Assembly (NCBI GenBank): GCA_963751355.1
Contig: CAVVVS010000131.1
Coordinates: 84,475-148,474 of the forward strand
DNA: 64,000 nt
Source: CAVVVS01 sp963751355
GTDB taxonomy: Bacteria > Bacteroidota > Ignavibacteria > Ignavibacteriales > Ignavibacteriaceae
Reading direction: 5' to 3'
Every line of letters starts with the position of its first letter. Position 1 is the first letter of the stretch. The translations under genes were made by a program, and so were the position numbers. Shown here piece after piece: positions 19,287 to 27,725 of this stretch. The notes below the pieces were generated by a model, which was not told where the DNA came from, did no database searches, and saw only the letters and a program-made list of their open reading frames with translations.

Positions 19287-19786
19287 ATATTAGACTTTTT
19301 TTTCTTTTTCAAAATCTCCTCGGGTGAAAGTCCCATGTTTTTAAGCTCTTCGTGAGCGGATGATGATAATGAATTATCGGGGTATTTCTTTAAAAATAAA
19401 TTAAAGGTAGAAGTTGCATCATTATAACTTTTCAAGTTGTTTGCTTGAATAAACCCGGACATAAATAAAGCTTTTGGTGCTTCTTTACTATGCGGATACT
19501 TTGTAGCAATACTTTTGAATAATGAAACGGCTTTTTGTAAAGATTTTTCTGGTTCAATATTTTTTATCATTTGATTCTGATACAAACTTGCAAGTTGGAA
19601 CAGTGCTTCCGGCGCTTTTGGGCTTTCGGGATATTCTTTAACCAAATTTTCATATGCCGAAACAGCATCCGAAATGTTATTTTGCTGAACACTCTTTTTA
19701 GCAGCCTGCATATAATCCGAATCACTTTTTTTACTGCAGCCTGCAAACATCAAACTGAATATTACTGCGGATATTATAGTTTTCAT
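19283..19786 (-). CDS. TPR outer-membrane-type lipoprotein
   Basis: A 167-residue lipoprotein with a lipobox ending MFAGC (Cys17) and a Lys-rich C-terminus. The mature part consists of tetratricopeptide-like helices (AYENLVKEYPESPKAPEALF, SLFKSIATKYPHSKEAPKAL, FNLFLKKYPDNSLSSSAHEE), close in style to BamD/YbgF TPRs. It is upstream of and overlaps DUF58. It may scaffold protein contacts in the envelope; the partner is unknown. Confidence 0.75.
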   Translation of the reverse strand: MKTIISAVIFSLMFAGCSKKSDSDYMQAAKKSVQQNNISDAVSAYENLVKEYPESPKAPEALFQLASLYQNQMIKNIEPEKSLQKAVSLFKSIATKYPHSKEAPKALFMSGFIQANNLKSYNDATSTFNLFLKKYPDNSLSSSAHEELKNMGLSPEEILKKKKKSNM

Positions 19787-19881
19787 TTATTCTTCAATAT
19801 TTTGTTGATAAACGCATGTTAAATTATTAAAATAGAATTGAACTAGCAATGTATATTTAATTGAATTATTCTTCATAAAAG

Positions 19882-19920
19882 ATTAAAAAAAGAGCTCCGC
19901 ATCAAATACGAAGCTCTTAT
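19882..19920 (-). terminator. rho-independent terminator after T9SS protein
   Basis: On the minus strand AAGAGCTTCG pairs with CGGAGCTCTT (one G-T pair) around a short loop, followed by seven T. It sits 24 bases past the stop of the T9SS gene. A near-identical terminator follows the paralogous gene at 35 kb. Confidence 0.88.
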
Positions 19921-19943
19921 AAAGTAACGCTTTGCTTGACCAA

Positions 19944-22115
19944 TTATTTGGTTAGCATCATTTTCCCAACCGCACTGTAAGTATGTCCGTCAATGCCGCT
20001 TGCCTTAATTTGATAAAAATATACGCCACTATTTAAATTGGATGCATTAAATGTGATCTGATGTTGGCCTGCAGAAATAGTTGAATTTAATAAGCTTGCA
20101 ACTTCCTGCCCAAGTACATTAAATACCTTTAAGCTTACTTTTGAGTCAACCGGTAATGTGAAAGATATTGAGGTAGTAGGATTAAACGGATTAGGATAGT
20201 TCTGCCCAAGGGTAAATGATTTAGGAGATTGCAAACTGACCTTTATTACATCGGAGTAACTGGATAAGCCGTTAAAATCAACTTGTTTTAGTCTGTAATA
20301 AAATGTAGAAGAAATTTCAGGCTTGTCCATAAATGAATAATTATTTGCTTCAACGGAGCTGCCTTGACCTTTAACGAAACCTATTTTACTGTAATTTTTT
20401 CCGTTAACGCTCCTTTGAATTTCGAATCCCGAATTATTTGTTTCCGTAGAGGTTGACCAGGTTAAGATTACCGTACCTTCATTCACCTTAGCCGCGAAGG
20501 ATGTTAGCTCTACAGGAACTGTACCTTCCGGCAAAAAATCAGTTGCATAATATCTCGGTAATATTTGGTAACCGTCATCATACACGGAACTGCTGCTCGT
20601 ATACTGGGTACCTATACCTATAATATCCATGGGCCAGGTCGGCTCTGTATTTCCGTCAATATCTGTGTCCGAATCAATTCTAATATCAACAGTATCCGTT
20701 CCGTCTGTCATTCGCAAAGTAGCACTCCCCGAGGAAGGCCATGTACCGGAAACTTTTGACATACCTACAAAAGCGACTAAAGTTCCTTCGTAAGTTTCTG
20801 CATTATTTAAAAATCCTTTAACAGTTAATAATGTGGGATGCGGTAGCATCGCATTATTCATAAGAACAACAATACTGGTATCGGTTAGAGGTGTAAGTTC
20901 CGTAAGTCCTCTGTATTGATCAATAAAACCTAAAACCGAGACACTATCACCAAGCTGCAGATCAGGTCCACCCAATCCGTAAGCAAAAGTAGCTATGCCG
21001 GCTGTTCCATCCCAAATATAATATGAACGGTTGCTGGTTTGATAATTTGGAGAAATTACAACGCCGTGAACAAAAACAGTATCGTTCAGCATATCAGGGA
21101 TAAAATCGCTATTAAGGTCTTCACGAGCCATGGCAATTGGAATTTTAGGATATACTTTAAATTCGGCTACACCATTATTAGTAATCATAGTATAAACTGA
21201 AATAGAACCATCTGCATTTTCCTTTAATGATACATCAGCGGTGGCATTTGTATTGTCGGTGTACGCTACGGATAAATTCATATCCGCTGCTAAAGTAGGA
21301 TTTGTTTTTGAATTTGTAACATCCAACAACCAGGTGTGAGTTCCGTATGGATCATTTCGCCCGACTATGGCAATATATTCTTCACCTGATGTAGTTTTTA
21401 GATACCCTACATTATGCCAACCAGAATAGGCTGATGCACTACTAACAGTATCTATCATGTTACCATTAGAATCAATTAACTGAACTTGCGTTCCGGCACC
21501 GTTGATCCACAAATCGGAAGATGTTCCTGTTGTAACAGGAGCAATTCCCCCCCTTGCTGCCCCGTTTGAAGGAACGGCTATGGAACTTGTATGTTCAAAC
21601 GTTGTACCGTCGTTTGTTGTAAAAACACAAATGGAATCATTACTGGAACCGCTTGCGTAAATAACTGTACCGGCTCCTGTACCCGAAGCAGCCATAACAT
21701 CACCGGTTCTTGCGGAAACATCCCCGCTGAAAGCAACAGTCGGCGCAACGCTTTCGTCCGCCCATCTGTATATTTTAAAACCTGTACCGGCAACCGTAAG
21801 ATTACAAAGATAAATTGCTCCGTCCGATGTGGCTTTAACAATATTCATTGAGTATGTTCCACCTGATACGCCGGTCATATCCAACATACCTAAAGAATCA
21901 CCAGTTGCGGCATCGAGAACAAATATAGTATTAACAGAACGGGCGGCTACCAAAACATGTCCGGTAGCAGGGTTATAAGTCATCCCTCTAGTTGTATGAC
22001 CTGTACTAAACCATGAGTAATCAACTGGTCCTTTCTCCCATACATTAACTGATTGCGGAAGCATGAAAGGTGTTAGAAGAAGTGCAAAAATGAAAATTGA
22101 AAGTAATTTTTTCAT
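19944..22115 (-). CDS. secreted T9SS protein with beta-propeller-like N-terminus and OB-fold domain
   Basis: A 723-residue exported protein (signal peptide about 1-20). Residues about 30-330 have repeated motifs like a beta-propeller (GHVLVAARSVNTIFVLDAATGDSLG). Residues about 335-540 resemble the DUF5689/OB-like domain found beside lamin-tail domains (SPNYQTSNRSYYIWDGTAGI, LTDTSIVVL). A fibronectin-like linker follows (VPVELTSFAAKVNEGTVILT), then the sorting domain (NYPNPFNPTTSISF, YSAVGKMMLTK). The second half is clearly paralogous to the protein at 35367-37136. Function unknown; probably a surface or secreted binding protein. Confidence 0.82.
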   Translation of the reverse strand: MKKLLSIFIFALLLTPFMLPQSVNVWEKGPVDYSWFSTGHTTRGMTYNPATGHVLVAARSVNTIFVLDAATGDSLGMLDMTGVSGGTYSMNIVKATSDGAIYLCNLTVAGTGFKIYRWADESVAPTVAFSGDVSARTGDVMAASGTGAGTVIYASGSSNDSICVFTTNDGTTFEHTSSIAVPSNGAARGGIAPVTTGTSSDLWINGAGTQVQLIDSNGNMIDTVSSASAYSGWHNVGYLKTTSGEEYIAIVGRNDPYGTHTWLLDVTNSKTNPTLAADMNLSVAYTDNTNATADVSLKENADGSISVYTMITNNGVAEFKVYPKIPIAMAREDLNSDFIPDMLNDTVFVHGVVISPNYQTSNRSYYIWDGTAGIATFAYGLGGPDLQLGDSVSVLGFIDQYRGLTELTPLTDTSIVVLMNNAMLPHPTLLTVKGFLNNAETYEGTLVAFVGMSKVSGTWPSSGSATLRMTDGTDTVDIRIDSDTDIDGNTEPTWPMDIIGIGTQYTSSSSVYDDGYQILPRYYATDFLPEGTVPVELTSFAAKVNEGTVILTWSTSTETNNSGFEIQRSVNGKNYSKIGFVKGQGSSVEANNYSFMDKPEISSTFYYRLKQVDFNGLSSYSDVIKVSLQSPKSFTLGQNYPNPFNPTTSISFTLPVDSKVSLKVFNVLGQEVASLLNSTISAGQHQITFNASNLNSGVYFYQIKASGIDGHTYSAVGKMMLTK

Positions 22116-22502
22116 AAGACTCTCCCTTTAATTTTGGTGGGTGGTAAATAAATTACACTTTAATGTATCAGATTTTTTTTAATGATGCAATAATTATTTA
22201 CGGCAAATTATGATTTTTAAGATATTAAGTCGTCTAAGAAAGATTATAGCCTAAGGTAGGTTAAAAATAAACATTTTCAAGCATTAATCGATTTTTAATT
22301 ATTTCAACCACATAAGTTAAAAGTCTTTTTCTGATATTTTATCACTACTAACCGACAAAAAATTAGCCCCCGAATGTCGTAATTTTGTTGTAAACAAGAA
22401 CAAACAAGAGAACGACATGAGTAAAGATAGTGAAATAAGACTTGCCGGATAGCCGATTTTCGGACAAATATTAAAACTGATAAGAAAATAAATATTTGAA
22501 GA
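22116..22502. other. gene-free region at the left end of the cassette-like array
   Basis: 387 bases with no ORF that I trust. The start of the T9SS gene has a GGGAGAG ribosome site just upstream. Around 22340-22395 the minus strand reads TTTACAAC ... CGACA ... TGTCG-GTTAGTA, a weak attC-like pairing that could close the last 137-residue cassette. Its words do not match that cassette's start, so this end of the array is uncertain. Confidence 0.3.
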
Positions 22503-22916
22503 CTAATTATCACTATTCAATTTACCGGTCTTTCCGGTAATGAAAAAGCCAAGAGCAAGTAAAGAAAAGATAACGACCCACAGCCAAAGAGAATTATCGT
22601 GACCAGGTATCGAGCTAAACTCTCCCATATTACCAATAATATCCACTATTGCCCAAAGAGTAAAAAGTGATGCGTATCCATAGGCGAGCGTGGTACGTGT
22701 TCTCGATGCCGGGTCTTTCCGTACCGACCAGGCTACAACACCAAATACCAGTTGAGCCACACCAATAATCAAGAAAGCGAAAGCCGTTGAGATATCAGTA
22801 ATACCATATGCGGATTTAATGGGAGGAACGGCAAAAGACAACAATGCTGCAATACCTGAAAAAGTCAACAATATCGCTGCAATAGTAAACATAACATTAA
22901 GGTTTAGTTTTTTCAT
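22503..22916 (-). CDS. 137-residue four-helix membrane protein, copy 1
   Basis: Small integral membrane protein with four predicted membrane segments (about residues 8-30, 44-64, 79-96 and 110-127) and a conserved loop VRKDPASRTRTTLAYGYASL between the second and third. I do not recognise the family. The protein is about 88 percent identical (121 of 137 residues by my count) to the copy at 30997-31410. It stands alone as a unit in the cassette-like array, with its own leader that includes an 18-bp palindrome. Its function is unknown. Confidence 0.75.
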   Translation of the reverse strand: MKKLNLNVMFTIAAILLTFSGIAALLSFAVPPIKSAYGITDISTAFAFLIIGVAQLVFGVVAWSVRKDPASRTRTTLAYGYASLFTLWAIVDIIGNMGEFSSIPGHDNSLWLWVVIFSLLALGFFITGKTGKLNSDN

Positions 22917-23009
22917 TTTTTATCTTTTATAATAGTGAATAATATTTACTCGGTTTCAATGAGATTATTAAATTAGTGCGCTGGGATTTTCATTTATTAA
23001 ATTATAGTT

Positions 23010-23027
23010 ATAAAACAGTTGTTTTAT
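23010..23027. promoter_or_regulatory. 18-bp palindrome upstream of 137-residue gene, copy 1
   Basis: ATAAAACA-GT-TGTTTTAT is a perfect 8-bp inverted repeat with a 2-base centre, about 95 bases before the start codon. It is kept without change in the second copy (31504-31521). The size and symmetry fit a dimeric repressor operator; the binding protein is unknown. Confidence 0.45.
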
Positions 23028-23086
23028 TGTAAAATAGAAATATCGGGTTTGTAATTCAAGCAATTTATAATCAGCCTTTCCCAAAT

Positions 23087-23220
23087 GAACCATAATGGCG
23101 GCGGTATGGTTAGTAAGGGATTACGGGTTTAATACCTCTCAAGGTAAAATAAGTTTTGTTGCGGGTTACTTACCTCGCATACCACTGAAACCCTTATCAA
23201 CTATACCGAGTGTTACCAGA
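23087..23220 (-). repeat. attC-like imperfect palindrome E
   Basis: Minus strand: starts TCTGGTAAC (plus 23212-23220) and ends ATTATGGTTC (plus 23087-23096). The inner arms CGGTATGGTTAGTAAGGG (23102-23119) and its partner at 23191-23208 match at 15 of 18 positions. The length, about 134 bases, is in the attC range. The first word mirrors GTTACCAAA at 30642-30650, which links this site to the start of the 7.5-kb unit. It lies 15 bases past the SnoaL-like gene. Confidence 0.6.
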
Positions 23221-23235
23221 AGTATTTTTATATAA

Positions 23236-23661
23236 TCATTTTTGGATAAATCCTAATTGCTTCATTACTGTTATTCTATCAAAGACTTGAGTATGGCCAT
23301 TAATCAGGCCGTCTTTAAAATGATAAATTGTCATTCCTTTTGTGTTAATTGCTTTTTGGGTTGGTGGAAATCCCCCGATCGTTCCAAGATTTGTTCCTGT
23401 TAAATTCCAGGTTATCGCAACGTGATTTTCATCCTGAATTGCAGATGTTATTTCAAAATTCATATCCGGGAATGAGTTGAATGAAAAACTCAACCGCTCT
23501 TTAAATTCAGAATGATTTAGAGTTTTCCCTTCCCAGGGATCTGCGTTGTCAACATGAATAGTGTACTCGTTATGGACATATTTCTCGACTTTATCAAATC
23601 CCTGCTTGTTCCAAACTTCATTTATAAATTCCCGCAAAAAAAATTCTTTATTCATTTTCAA
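23236..23661 (-). CDS. SnoaL-like ester cyclase / NTF2-fold protein
   Basis: A 141-residue protein of the SnoaL-like polyketide-cyclase (NTF2-fold) family: FINEVWNKQGFDKVEKYVH, FPDMNFEITSAIQDENHVAI, then GGFPPTQKAINTKGMTIYHF and the closing GLINGHTQVFDRITVMKQLG. The usual pocket Asp/His positions appear to be present. Bacterial SnoaL-like proteins are often of unknown substrate and common on mobile cassettes. It is the last gene of the 7.5-kb unit, followed within 15 bases by an attC-like palindrome. Confidence 0.8.
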   Translation of the reverse strand: MKMNKEFFLREFINEVWNKQGFDKVEKYVHNEYTIHVDNADPWEGKTLNHSEFKERLSFSFNSFPDMNFEITSAIQDENHVAITWNLTGTNLGTIGGFPPTQKAINTKGMTIYHFKDGLINGHTQVFDRITVMKQLGFIQK

Positions 23662-23676
23662 TATCCTTTTAAATTG

Positions 23677-23775
23677 GTGCTAATGTGATAGGCTGATCTT
23701 TATGCGAAATTACAACTAACATCAGTCTCCGCATAGCGATTAAATCGATTAAAGTTTTTACTATCACATTAGCAC
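23677..23775. repeat. 99-bp hairpin with perfect 15-bp arms
   Basis: GTGCTAATGTGATAG at 23677-23691 and its exact reverse complement at 23761-23775 enclose an inner stem (TATGCG ... CGCATA). It lies between the SnoaL-like gene and the first DUF6624-like gene. The ends read ATTAGCAC on both strands, like GTTRRRY boxes with G replaced by A, so it may be an inactivated attC; it could also be a transcript-processing hairpin. Confidence 0.6.
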
Positions 23776-23820
23776 TACTTTCACATTAATTATTGCTAAT
23801 AGTGGCGTTTATTTTCCACC

Positions 23821-24747
23821 CTATTTTTGTTGAGGTACCTGCCAATCAATATCGAACCTCTTCTTTAAATAAGGTCTCAAAGGGCCTAATCCAATTTTTG
23901 CCCGGCGTTGATCTACATGTTCCGGGTCAGTTATTGGATAAGGTACACGACTAAGATTATCAAATTTGATTTGCGTTCCATATAGTTGTTTTTTTCCTTC
24001 TTCAACTAATAAACGATCCTTCATTTTGGCATACCGAAGAGGCTGAGCTTCTCCTTTCTTAAAAGCTTTTTCCAGCATGGGAAAATACTTGGACCGGAGC
24101 TCATAATTTGTATGGTTTATAATTAGGGCTGCTCCTGCCGCGGCATACTCGGTTACCTCTGAAGCTGTAGGCCAGCCATATTTATCCAGAAGTTCCAGCA
24201 GCTCCTCCTTGTTTTCCTTCTTGTTCTTTTCTTCCATAGCTAGAACAGGAAAGATGGCCGGGGTACTAAAATAACCTCCGTTTTTGATGTATTTTTTTCT
24301 TTCAATATTTCCCGCGTACATAAACCCCTGGTCTTTTATAATCATCCTGAACAATTCCCTGGCAAACGGTTCATTTCTTATAGGTCCATTTTTAGCTTCA
24401 TATTTTCTGATCTGGTTATCTTCAATTTCCTTCCACCTCGGATCATTAATAAGACTTAAAAAATCGGGGTCGTATAATGGAGCTAAGGTTGAATCATTTT
24501 GAAGCGCATAGTTCAGGAAATAGAAAGAAGTATCCCTCATGTGAGAAGTCCACAAAAGCGCGGAAGTTGAAGCCAGCTTGTAGGATACTTCTGCAGAAGG
24601 ATTTTGCGCCATTGCTCCTGCATATTCCATTAAGGCGGGCATAAGAAGTCCTTGATCTCTTAAACTGTCTCCTTTACTTATGTTGTCCTGTCCAAAAGCA
24701 GTCTGCAAAAAGGCAAGCGTTAAAAAAAGCGCGATTAATTTTTTCAT
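23821..24747 (-). CDS. exported DUF6624-like protein (308 residues)
   Basis: Signal peptide about 1-19 (ending AFGQ), then a TPR-like segment (LMEYAGAMAQNPSAEVSYKL). A DUF6624-type C-terminal half follows from about residue 175: LLDKYGWPTASEVTEYAA, INHTNYELRSKYFPMLEKAF, DRLLVEEGKKQLYGTQI and RRAKIGLGPL. The conserved His and Arg/Gly positions recur in the neighbouring gene (24884-25564), so the two are diverged tandem paralogues. The family's function is unknown to me; it is periplasmic or outer-membrane by its signal. Confidence 0.72.
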   Translation of the reverse strand: MKKLIALFLTLAFLQTAFGQDNISKGDSLRDQGLLMPALMEYAGAMAQNPSAEVSYKLASTSALLWTSHMRDTSFYFLNYALQNDSTLAPLYDPDFLSLINDPRWKEIEDNQIRKYEAKNGPIRNEPFARELFRMIIKDQGFMYAGNIERKKYIKNGGYFSTPAIFPVLAMEEKNKKENKEELLELLDKYGWPTASEVTEYAAAGAALIINHTNYELRSKYFPMLEKAFKKGEAQPLRYAKMKDRLLVEEGKKQLYGTQIKFDNLSRVPYPITDPEHVDQRRAKIGLGPLRPYLKKRFDIDWQVPQQK

Positions 24748-24883
24748 GATTAGCTATTCCTAATTTGTGAAATAAAAATAAATTGTTTTAGTTAAAAAAA
24801 TGAAAGTTGTTAAACTTCAGGTTTAGTTATTTGTATCGCAGCATCCCCAAAAGTGCTAGTATTATCAGCATTTTTAGTATCCC

Positions 24884-25564
24884 TTATTTATTTTTTTGTA
24901 ATTGTTGTTTTTCAAATTCTTCTGTCCTTTTTATTTGTTCTTCTAAATTCCATTCAAAATCAAATCGATTTTTAAGGAATTCGGCGATTGGTTCAAGTCC
25001 GATTTCGGCTCTTCTTTTATCAATATTTATGGGGTCATATACCGGCCAAACATTGAACGTTTTAGTTTCTGGATAGTATTTCATTTGTCCTCCATAAATT
25101 TGCAGTTCGCCTCTTTCCGTTGCAATCCTATCTTCCGCCCTTACTAAAAATCGAGGCTCTAATTTTTTATCTTTCACAGCTTGACTCATCATTGGAAGAT
25201 ATTTTAGTCGTATGGCATTATCCGAATGTTGAATGACATTACAAATTGTCCGGCTACCATGTTCTCCTATCATTTCTTTTGTTGGCCATCCGTATTTGTC
25301 AAGAATTTTTGTCACTTTCTTTTCATTAATAATATGGTTTTTCTCATATATTTTTTGTTGTTCATTGTACTCCTTCGATTCTGCTCCATAGATTTTCATT
25401 AACGAATCCCTTAACCTAATCGGTGTTTGTTCTGTTTGCCAGACAGTATTCAAAACCGCAATTAAATTTTCAGTATTCTGAACACTCTTTACCGGCTTTT
25501 CAGATATGTTCCTGTTCGCACAAGAGAATGTTATTGTTAAAAAAAGTATCAATATAAATTTCAT
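24884..25564 (-). CDS. DUF6624-like lipoprotein (226 residues)
   Basis: A probable lipoprotein: a short hydrophobic N-terminus ends TFSC (Cys15). The mature part matches the second half of the next gene: ILDKYGWPTKEMIGEHGSRT, IQHSDNAIRLKYLPMMSQAV, EDRIATERGELQIYGGQMKY, YDPINIDKRRAEIGLEPIAE. It lacks the TPR-like stretch of its paralogue. A His/Asp/Tyr-rich core suggests an enzyme or ligand site, but none is known to me. Same strand as the amidohydrolase upstream (53-base gap). Confidence 0.7.
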   Translation of the reverse strand: MKFILILFLTITFSCANRNISEKPVKSVQNTENLIAVLNTVWQTEQTPIRLRDSLMKIYGAESKEYNEQQKIYEKNHIINEKKVTKILDKYGWPTKEMIGEHGSRTICNVIQHSDNAIRLKYLPMMSQAVKDKKLEPRFLVRAEDRIATERGELQIYGGQMKYYPETKTFNVWPVYDPINIDKRRAEIGLEPIAEFLKNRFDFEWNLEEQIKRTEEFEKQQLQKNK

Positions 25565-25617
25565 CTTAAATATTTCTTTAGTTTCTAAATGAATACCAAC
25601 ACATGGATATTTTTACG

Positions 25618-27051
25618 TTATTTTTCAACCAGCAAGTACTCCGCATATCTTAGTACTGAAACTAAAATATTGCTCCGGTTTTTAGCCTTTGTCCTAAATT
25701 CGTTCAATGTTTTGCGTTCAATTTTCCTACCCCTTACCATCACCATTTGGGGTTCTCTGAGTACTGAAAGGTCGTTCAGAGGGTTGCCCATGGTGAGTAC
25801 CAGGTTTGCATACTTGCCGGTTTCAATTGTTCCCATATAATTCAAAAAATCATGCGTTGTGGAAGGGTTTATTGTAGCTGTTTTTAATGCTTCGTAATTG
25901 CTCATCCCGGATAATTTGTAAAACTCAAGTTCCCGGTGGATTGAATATCCGGGTAGGTTGATGCCAATTCCGGCATCCGTTCCGCACACGATATTCACAT
26001 TTTGCTCATGTAACTTTTTGATGATAAGTAAATGAAAATCATGTTGTTTTTTAATGCGTTCTACGATGGAGGGATCATTAGCCTTCGTATTTCTCCAGCG
26101 ATCAAACTGTGTCTTACTATCAGTCATTCTAATTAATGGATTCATATAATCCAGTTCTTCACTAGATAATATATTTTCTTCAGTAAGCAGACGATAAATG
26201 TTATAGTAAGCTACCAAAGTAGGGCACAAAGCGGAGTTTGGGTTGGAAGCATACAAATCTACCACCTTATTAAGCTTGGTTGTATCCAATTGATAAGCTA
26301 AGGGTTGTTGTACAATTTCCTCTGCATGTTCAATGGTCTTAATTTGAGGATTAAAGTGAAATTCATACGGAACCTCCGGAGTTGGGTGGGCCGCTATATC
26401 CATTTTTTCGATTTTACATTGTTCCAACACGGCTTTAAAAAGATCCTGAGTCAATCCATAGTAAGTCTTTATAAAATCATACCCTCGTTTTTTGTAAGAA
26501 GCTACCTTTTCTTTAGCCTGTTCCTTACTGGTTAGCTGGATATTGTCATCTGTTTTAAAATCGGGACCGGTAAGTTTTGGGCCGGAAGTGAAAAACATTG
26601 GACTAAGAATTTCTTCATCAGTTATTTCTTTTTTCATTCTTAGGTGCATAGGCTGTCCCCAAAGATTTCGTACAGTTGTGACCCCGTTTGCCAGATAAAG
26701 TCCCAGCTCGTATTTGTCCCAGATATGAACGTGCATATCAATAAGACCAGGCGAAAGAAATGCACCATGTCCGTCAATAACTGTGAGATTTGCCGTATCC
26801 AAATTATCCCCGATGTTTTCAATTATCCCGTTCACAATTTTTATATTCGAATTGGCTAAAACTGTATCCGATGTCATCGGGATGATATTGACATTATTGA
26901 TGATGTAGCTGTTTTCCTCCGCATCAGGATGATTCTTCACCTTCAAATAGGAGGTGTTCATGGAATCTATTATTAAAGCCGAAACGAAGACGATTAGGAT
27001 TAGCCCAACCAAAGCAGCAGCGCCTAATAGGATTTTTTTTATAACTTTCAT
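25618..27051 (-). CDS. membrane-anchored amidohydrolase-superfamily enzyme
   Basis: A 477-residue metal-dependent hydrolase (imidazolonepropionase/prolidase-like). One membrane segment at about 9-29 anchors it with the catalytic domain outside. Metal-site motifs are in order: DMHVH (His107, His109), a Lys in FIKTYYG that may be carbamylated, AAHPTPE, IEHAEE and GTDAGIG with the final Asp. TSYLKVKNHPDAEENSYIIN precedes the small beta-sandwich. Its start overlaps the DUF4386 stop by 4 bases, so it is coupled to that gene. Substrate unknown: cyclic amide, dipeptide or lactone are all possible. Confidence 0.82.
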   Translation of the reverse strand: MKVIKKILLGAAALVGLILIVFVSALIIDSMNTSYLKVKNHPDAEENSYIINNVNIIPMTSDTVLANSNIKIVNGIIENIGDNLDTANLTVIDGHGAFLSPGLIDMHVHIWDKYELGLYLANGVTTVRNLWGQPMHLRMKKEITDEEILSPMFFTSGPKLTGPDFKTDDNIQLTSKEQAKEKVASYKKRGYDFIKTYYGLTQDLFKAVLEQCKIEKMDIAAHPTPEVPYEFHFNPQIKTIEHAEEIVQQPLAYQLDTTKLNKVVDLYASNPNSALCPTLVAYYNIYRLLTEENILSSEELDYMNPLIRMTDSKTQFDRWRNTKANDPSIVERIKKQHDFHLLIIKKLHEQNVNIVCGTDAGIGINLPGYSIHRELEFYKLSGMSNYEALKTATINPSTTHDFLNYMGTIETGKYANLVLTMGNPLNDLSVLREPQMVMVRGRKIERKTLNEFRTKAKNRSNILVSVLRYAEYLLVEK

Positions 27052-27725
27052 ACTTCAACAATTTTTAATTTATTTCCTCTAATCACCAGCCAAAAAGCAA
27101 ATGCAATTTCACCAATGGCCATTGGAAGGCTTAAGATCATTTCAACATTGGTAATTTGACTTTGCAAACCCGGTAGTAGTGCTTTAGCTGCGTGCACACA
27201 CACGTAGCACAACCCGGCAAATAAAAGCAACCAAGCGAATATGTTTGAAATATCCGGAGATTTGATTGTCAACAAACCCAGTCCGATCAAATGCAGTCCA
27301 AAAATAATTAGTCCGAGCGACCAGAACGATTCAAAAGAATTCAAGGCAAACATTATATCAGCGCCGTCAACACCGCCCCCTAATAAGTAAACTACAACTA
27401 TAAGATATGAGATTGCAATTCCTAAAAAAGCAGCGTAGATAAACCTGAATGCTGCCGTCATCAATGAAAGATTTGGATTTATATCCTGAAATAATTTGTA
27501 TAAACTCCAGGCGACCAGCAAATCAAGAAATAAAATAAGGCCCCATCCAGTAATACCTCCAATGAACAGGTGCAAAGATGATTGCAGATTTTGAATAGTT
27601 TCGGTGATATTTCCTTTTACAACAATACTGTTGTAAACGAATCCGTACGAATATCCCGCGGCGGCGGCCATTACAAGCAAGGAAATTCCGGCTACCAATG
27701 CGTATTTTCTTTTGTTATTATTCAT
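27048..27725 (-). CDS. DUF4386 family membrane protein
   Basis: A 225-residue integral membrane protein with six predicted segments. The pattern RKYALVAGISLLVMAAAAGY, LFLDLLVAWSLYKLF, NSFESFWSLGLIIFGLHLIG and LLLFAGLCYV is typical of DUF4386. It starts within the last 8 bases of the reductase gene and ends with a 4-base overlap into the amidohydrolase gene, so three proteins are made from one transcript. Function unknown; the coupling suggests it works with one of these enzymes. Confidence 0.8.
   Translation of the reverse strand: MNNNKRKYALVAGISLLVMAAAAGYSYGFVYNSIVVKGNITETIQNLQSSLHLFIGGITGWGLILFLDLLVAWSLYKLFQDINPNLSLMTAAFRFIYAAFLGIAISYLIVVVYLLGGGVDGADIMFALNSFESFWSLGLIIFGLHLIGLGLLTIKSPDISNIFAWLLLFAGLCYVCVHAAKALLPGLQSQITNVEMILSLPMAIGEIAFAFWLVIRGNKLKIVEV

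Larger units (their letters stand above)
22484..23096 (-). repeat. 0.6-kb direct repeat, copy 1 (duplicated cassette)
   Basis: Matches 30975-31590 over its whole length: the 137-residue gene, its roughly 180-base leader and a few bases past the stop. Similarity begins at the unit-start word (ATTATGGTTC here, GTTGTGGTTC in copy 2) and ends near 22484, before the following palindromes, which differ. The leader has only about 3 differences in 170 bases, whereas the gene has about 16 amino-acid changes in 137. Confidence 0.92.

Noticed and set aside
22304..22513. 69-codon minus-strand ORF downstream of the 137-residue gene
   Set aside because: No family resemblance or ribosome site; it lies in a region of weak palindromes at the array end.
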